Below are positions 61,214 through 64,000 of a stretch of DNA of 64,000 nt, one piece after another. The translations under genes and the position numbers were made by a program. The notes under the pieces were generated by a model. The model was not told where the DNA came from and did not search any database. It worked only from the letters and a program-made list of their open reading frames with translations. Origin of the DNA: Candidatus Nitrotoga sp. CP45 (GTDB lineage Bacteria > Pseudomonadota > Gammaproteobacteria > Burkholderiales > Gallionellaceae); contig QFXJ01000045.1 of the NCBI GenBank assembly GCA_003402375.1, positions 169,290 through 233,289 on the forward strand, in the 5' to 3' direction. Each line of letters opens with the position of its first letter. Position 1 is the first letter of the stretch.

Positions 61214-62266
61214 GTGAAAATGCTTGTAGCCGACACCTTTCTACCTACCTTTGAATACCTTGCTACTGCAGTTATTTTGCTGGATGAGCAATCGCATATC
61301 ACTTATCTTAATTCGGCTGCGGAAAACCTGTTTGCCTTAAGTAGCAAAAGTCTGATCGGTTATCCGATACAGCATATTTTCACCCACACTGAGCAACTGA
61401 CTGCTGCAATGCAGCATGCAGTAACCAACAATGCCAGCTATATCGAACATGACTTGATGCTTGGCATACCGCCGCATGGCAAGCTGCATTTGCGTTGCGC
61501 CGCTACGCCACTGCAATTAAACAACTATTTGCTACTTGAATTTCATACGATTGATCGCTCGCTAAAATTAGCGCGTGAAGAACAGATGTTAGACCAGACT
61601 CAAGCTAACCGCCTTCTGCTACGCAACTTGGCACATGAAATCAAGAACCCGTTGGGTGGCATACGGGGTGCTGCACAATTGCTGGAACATGAACTAGAGA
61701 AGCCCGGTTTACGTGAATACACTCAGGTCGTTATTCAGGAAACTGACCGTTTGGTTTCGCTAATGGAAAAACTGCTTACCCCGCAACATAAACCCAATTT
61801 ATGTTCTTCCCTTAACATTCATGAAGTACTTGAAAGGGTGCGTAGCGTGGTTCTAGCTGAATTCCCAGAAAAATTGTCTATCCGGCGTGATTACGACATC
61901 AGCCTGCCAGTACTCACGGGCGACAAGGAGCAACTTATTCAGGCAATCCTCAATCTTGTACGTAATGCTGCACAGTCCATGCAGGGACAAGGCAATATTG
62001 TGCTACGCACACGCATCTCGCGCCAAATAACTTTGATGAAAAAACGCCATCGCTTGGCTGTAATCGTTCAGGTCATTGACGATGGCCCGGGCATCCCCGT
62101 ACATTTACAAGATAAAATATTTTATCCACTGGTCACAGGCCGTGACAATGGTCATGGCCTGGGACTGACCCTGGCGCAAGATTTTGTCAGCCAACATGAA
62201 GGCAGCATAGAGTTTGACAGTGAACCGGGACGTACCTGCTTCTCTGTAATGTTGCCACTAAAATAA
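61214..62266 (+). CDS. ntrB: Nitrogen regulation sensor kinase NtrB (GlnL)
   Basis: 350 aa; GTG at 61214 or ATG two codons later. An N-terminal PAS domain covers about 10-115 (YLATAVILLDEQSHITYLNS). The H-box NLAHEIKNPLGGIRGAAQLL (about 135-155) is that of NtrB, followed by N-box NLVRNAAQSMQGQG and G-boxes DDGPGIP and GHGLGLTLAQDF. It is cytoplasmic without membrane helices. It phosphorylates NtrC when nitrogen is short and is switched to phosphatase by P-II. ntrC begins 22 nt after its stop. Confidence 0.96.
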   Translation: MKMLVADTFLPTFEYLATAVILLDEQSHITYLNSAAENLFALSSKSLIGYPIQHIFTHTEQLTAAMQHAVTNNASYIEHDLMLGIPPHGKLHLRCAATPLQLNNYLLLEFHTIDRSLKLAREEQMLDQTQANRLLLRNLAHEIKNPLGGIRGAAQLLEHELEKPGLREYTQVVIQETDRLVSLMEKLLTPQHKPNLCSSLNIHEVLERVRSVVLAEFPEKLSIRRDYDISLPVLTGDKEQLIQAILNLVRNAAQSMQGQGNIVLRTRISRQITLMKKRHRLAVIVQVIDDGPGIPVHLQDKIFYPLVTGRDNGHGLGLTLAQDFVSQHEGSIEFDSEPGRTCFSVMLPLK

Positions 62267-62288
62267 AGTGAACAAAATGGGAGCCAAT

Positions 62289-63686
62289 ATGAAACCTGTT
62301 TGGGTCATTGACGATGACCGTTCCATACGCTGGGTTCTGGAAAAAGCTTTGACACGTTCAGATATTAACTTTACAAGTTTTGCTTCGGCCGATGAAGCTT
62401 TAACCGCGCTGCGGCATAGTACGCCGCAAGTGGTCATTAGTGATATCCGTATGCCCGGCAGCTCTGGGCTGGATTTTTTGCAAAAAATACGGGAAAGGAT
62501 TCCGAGTTTGCCAGTCATTATCATGACTGCTTATTCTGATCTGGAAAGTGCGGTGTCGGCATTTCAAGGTGGCGCTTTTGAGTATCTGCCCAAACCGTTT
62601 GACGTCGACCAGGCTGTCGCACTAATCCGCCGCGCATTAGAACAAAGCCTGCGTACTGATGCACCTACAGAAGAGCAATCAGCCGCACCTGCACCAGATA
62701 TCCTGGGACAAGCGCCAGCGATGCAAGAAGTATTCCGCGCTATTGGACGGCTCGCACACTCCCATGCAACTGTGATTATCAACGGCGAATCTGGCACCGG
62801 CAAGGAGCTGGTAGCGCAAGCTCTGCACCGCCACAGCCCGCGCGCCAACGAACCCTTCATCGCCATTAACACTGCGGCTATTCCAAAAGATTTACTCGAA
62901 TCGGAGTTGTTTGGCCATGAGCGTGGTGCGTTTACCGGCGCGGCTAGCACCCGCCGTGGCCGTTTTGAGCAAGCCGAAGGGGGCACACTGTTTCTTGACG
63001 AAATCGGCGACATGCCGGCGGAGCTGCAAACACGTTTATTGCGTGTGCTGTCGGACAAAAATTATTATCGCGTTGGAGGGCATCAGCCGATTAAAACCAA
63101 TGTACGTATTATCGCCGCCACGCACCAGAATCTGGATGAGCGGGTAAAAGAAGGCTTGTTTCGTGAAGATTTATTTCACCGTCTCAACGTCATCCGTCTG
63201 CGTTTGCCTCCACTACGTGAACGGCGTGAGGATATTCCCTTGTTGGCGAAATATTTTTTGCATAAAAAAGCAGGTGAACTTGCTGTTGAACAAAAGACCT
63301 TCAGCGAGGACACACTGAATTATCTTGCAACACAGAATTTTCCCGGCAATGTGCGGCAATTGGAAAACCTTTGTCATTGGCTCACTGTAATGACGCCATC
63401 ACAACAGATAGAAATTGCCGATCTGCCACTTGAATGGCGAGAAGCGTCCGCTGTCACTGACGCTCCATCCAACGATTGGCTTTGTGAATTGGGTCTTCAA
63501 GTTACGCTTGCATTGCAACGTGGCGATCAAAATATACTAGACAGTTTAAACCAGCAGTTCGAACGCACACTTATCACCCAGGCGCTTAAACACACTGACG
63601 GTAGGCGCATAGAAGCCGCGGCACTTCTGGGTATGGGGCGCAATACGATGACACGCAAGATTCAGGAATTGGGATTGGATCAATAA
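62289..63686 (+). CDS. ntrC: Nitrogen response regulator NtrC (GlnG), sigma-54 activator
   Basis: 465 aa from the ATG at 62289. Receiver domain about 1-120 (VWVIDDDRSIRWVLEKAL; phospho-Asp in VVISDIRMPGSSGLDF). AAA+ domain about 140-370: Walker A GESGTGKELVAQALHRHSPR, the GAFTGA sigma-54 loop (HERGAFTGAASTRRGRFEQA) and Walker B GGTLFLDEIGDMP. The Fis-type HTH is at the C-terminus (RRIEAAALLGMGRNTMTRKI). It binds sites such as that at 53730 and drives the sigma-54 promoters of glnK-amtB and, probably, cobA-nirBDC. Confidence 0.97.
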   Translation: MKPVWVIDDDRSIRWVLEKALTRSDINFTSFASADEALTALRHSTPQVVISDIRMPGSSGLDFLQKIRERIPSLPVIIMTAYSDLESAVSAFQGGAFEYLPKPFDVDQAVALIRRALEQSLRTDAPTEEQSAAPAPDILGQAPAMQEVFRAIGRLAHSHATVIINGESGTGKELVAQALHRHSPRANEPFIAINTAAIPKDLLESELFGHERGAFTGAASTRRGRFEQAEGGTLFLDEIGDMPAELQTRLLRVLSDKNYYRVGGHQPIKTNVRIIAATHQNLDERVKEGLFREDLFHRLNVIRLRLPPLRERREDIPLLAKYFLHKKAGELAVEQKTFSEDTLNYLATQNFPGNVRQLENLCHWLTVMTPSQQIEIADLPLEWREASAVTDAPSNDWLCELGLQVTLALQRGDQNILDSLNQQFERTLITQALKHTDGRRIEAAALLGMGRNTMTRKIQELGLDQ

Positions 63687-63728
63687 ATAGCGGCGATATT
63701 ATTTTATTTTTCATCACTTGGTAAAAAC

Positions 63729-63746
63729 CACCAGCTTTAGCTGGTG
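63729..63746 (+). terminator. Hairpin after ntrC
   Basis: CACCAGCT, TT, AGCTGGTG: an 8-bp perfect stem about 45 nt beyond the ntrC stop, followed by TATTTAGAGTTTTA. The weak T run makes it a possible terminator. Similar hairpins mark ends of some transposons, and an IS630 gene begins nearby. Confidence 0.6.
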
Positions 63747-63809
63747 TATTTAGAGTTTTAAACACTGTGTGAGCTTTATTACACGCTCTGTGGATATGGT
63801 TTTAGCGTA

Positions 63810-63847
63810 GTCCGCCACGGTTCGCCCACATTTAGTGGGCAGCGGAC
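63810..63847. repeat. Nested inverted repeat upstream of the IS630-type gene
   Basis: GTCCGC ... GCGGAC encloses GCCCAC, a 5-nt loop and GTGGGC. It lies about 80 bp before the partial transposase and may belong to the element's end or be a separate REP-like unit. Confidence 0.5.
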
Positions 63848-63925
63848 GTAGTCTCAACCCACCTACTTTATAGACCCGGCACGATTTATAAATGAACTTA
63901 TCTTGGTTTTCGATGTTCATAGGGT

Positions 63926-64000
63926 ATGGAAAAAGAAGATGCCCGCAAGCAGTCGCGAGAAGTACTGCATGAACGCCGCAAGCAAGTCATTCGTATGCAC
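63926..64000 (+). mobile_element. IS630-family transposase, 5' part (cut by window end)
   Basis: 25 codons are visible: MEKEDARKQSREVLHERRKQ then VIRMH. This is the way many IS630-type transposases begin, just ahead of an HTH that would follow. The frame is open at the window edge. Whether it is complete cannot be seen. Confidence 0.65.

Overview
The window comes from a Gram-negative chromosome, most likely a betaproteobacterium of the Nitrosomonadales/Gallionellaceae kind. This is inferred from gene content and protein style: bamD divergent from rluD, minCDE, a one-piece tmRNA with tag ANDETYALAA, a GlnK-AmtB / cobA-nirBD-nirC / NtrBC nitrogen block with sigma-54 type promoters, and an STN-type TonB siderophore receptor. 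No rRNA, tRNA or CRISPR array was seen.

Left part (0-12.2 kb): a secreted repeat protein, a cation/proton antiporter, a YqjD-like membrane protein, then a minus-strand type I restriction-modification island. Its order is small HTH gene (absent from the ORF track) - hsdR - DUF559 endonuclease-like gene - hsdM - hsdS - RhuM-family gene - DUF6155-like gene - decayed remnant that resembles a TOTE-type primase/helicase. GC-rich palindromes (core CCTCCCCTTCAAGGGGAGG) sit at the gene junctions and are partly translated.

12.4-24.8 kb is mostly core: two small envelope proteins, tmRNA, a DinG-type helicase, minCDE, a very large multi-domain protein (beta-propeller, SEC-C, TPR, GT2, GT4), a secreted dienelactone hydrolase, an FMN reductase and a YgjP-like metallopeptidase.

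24.9-29.9 kb holds a compact plus-strand three-gene set: a Cas4-like/DEDD nuclease of the DUF2779 family, a WYL-domain regulator, and a DUF262 protein ending in an HNH-like motif. I consider it the best candidate for an undescribed defence system here. It is followed by a 5'-nucleotidase, an orphan protein with a truncated second copy 9.5 kb away, an IS110 remnant, and a LysR / GlcG-HbpS / YncE-like divergent unit.

35.2-39.9 kb is an AT-rich accessory segment bounded by two direct copies of the 3' end of a REP-associated transposase gene (RAYT) and REP sequences. It carries a NemR-like TetR regulator whose operator lies inside its own promoter spacer, a matching operator in front of an operon (DUF4242, a 4Fe-4S ferredoxin-like protein missing from the ORF track, an SQR-like flavoprotein, DUF1641), and a convergent sugE/gdx exporter behind what looks like a guanidine-II (mini-ykkC) riboswitch. 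A ccdAB toxin-antitoxin pair follows.

40.8-53 kb is mostly housekeeping: a frameshifted RluF-like synthase, VF530-like protein, MscS channel, YqhA, bamD/rluD/pgeF, a BI-1 protein, lysC, a yqjD-yqjE operon and a TonB receptor.

53.7-63.7 kb is a nitrogen-assimilation region. An NtrC-like site and a sigma-54 -24/-12 element precede glnK-amtB; a second -24/-12 element precedes cobA-nirB-nirD-nirC (siroheme synthesis, NADH nitrite reductase, nitrite uptake); ntrB-ntrC, which would activate both, follow directly. The window ends in the first 25 codons of an IS630-type transposase.
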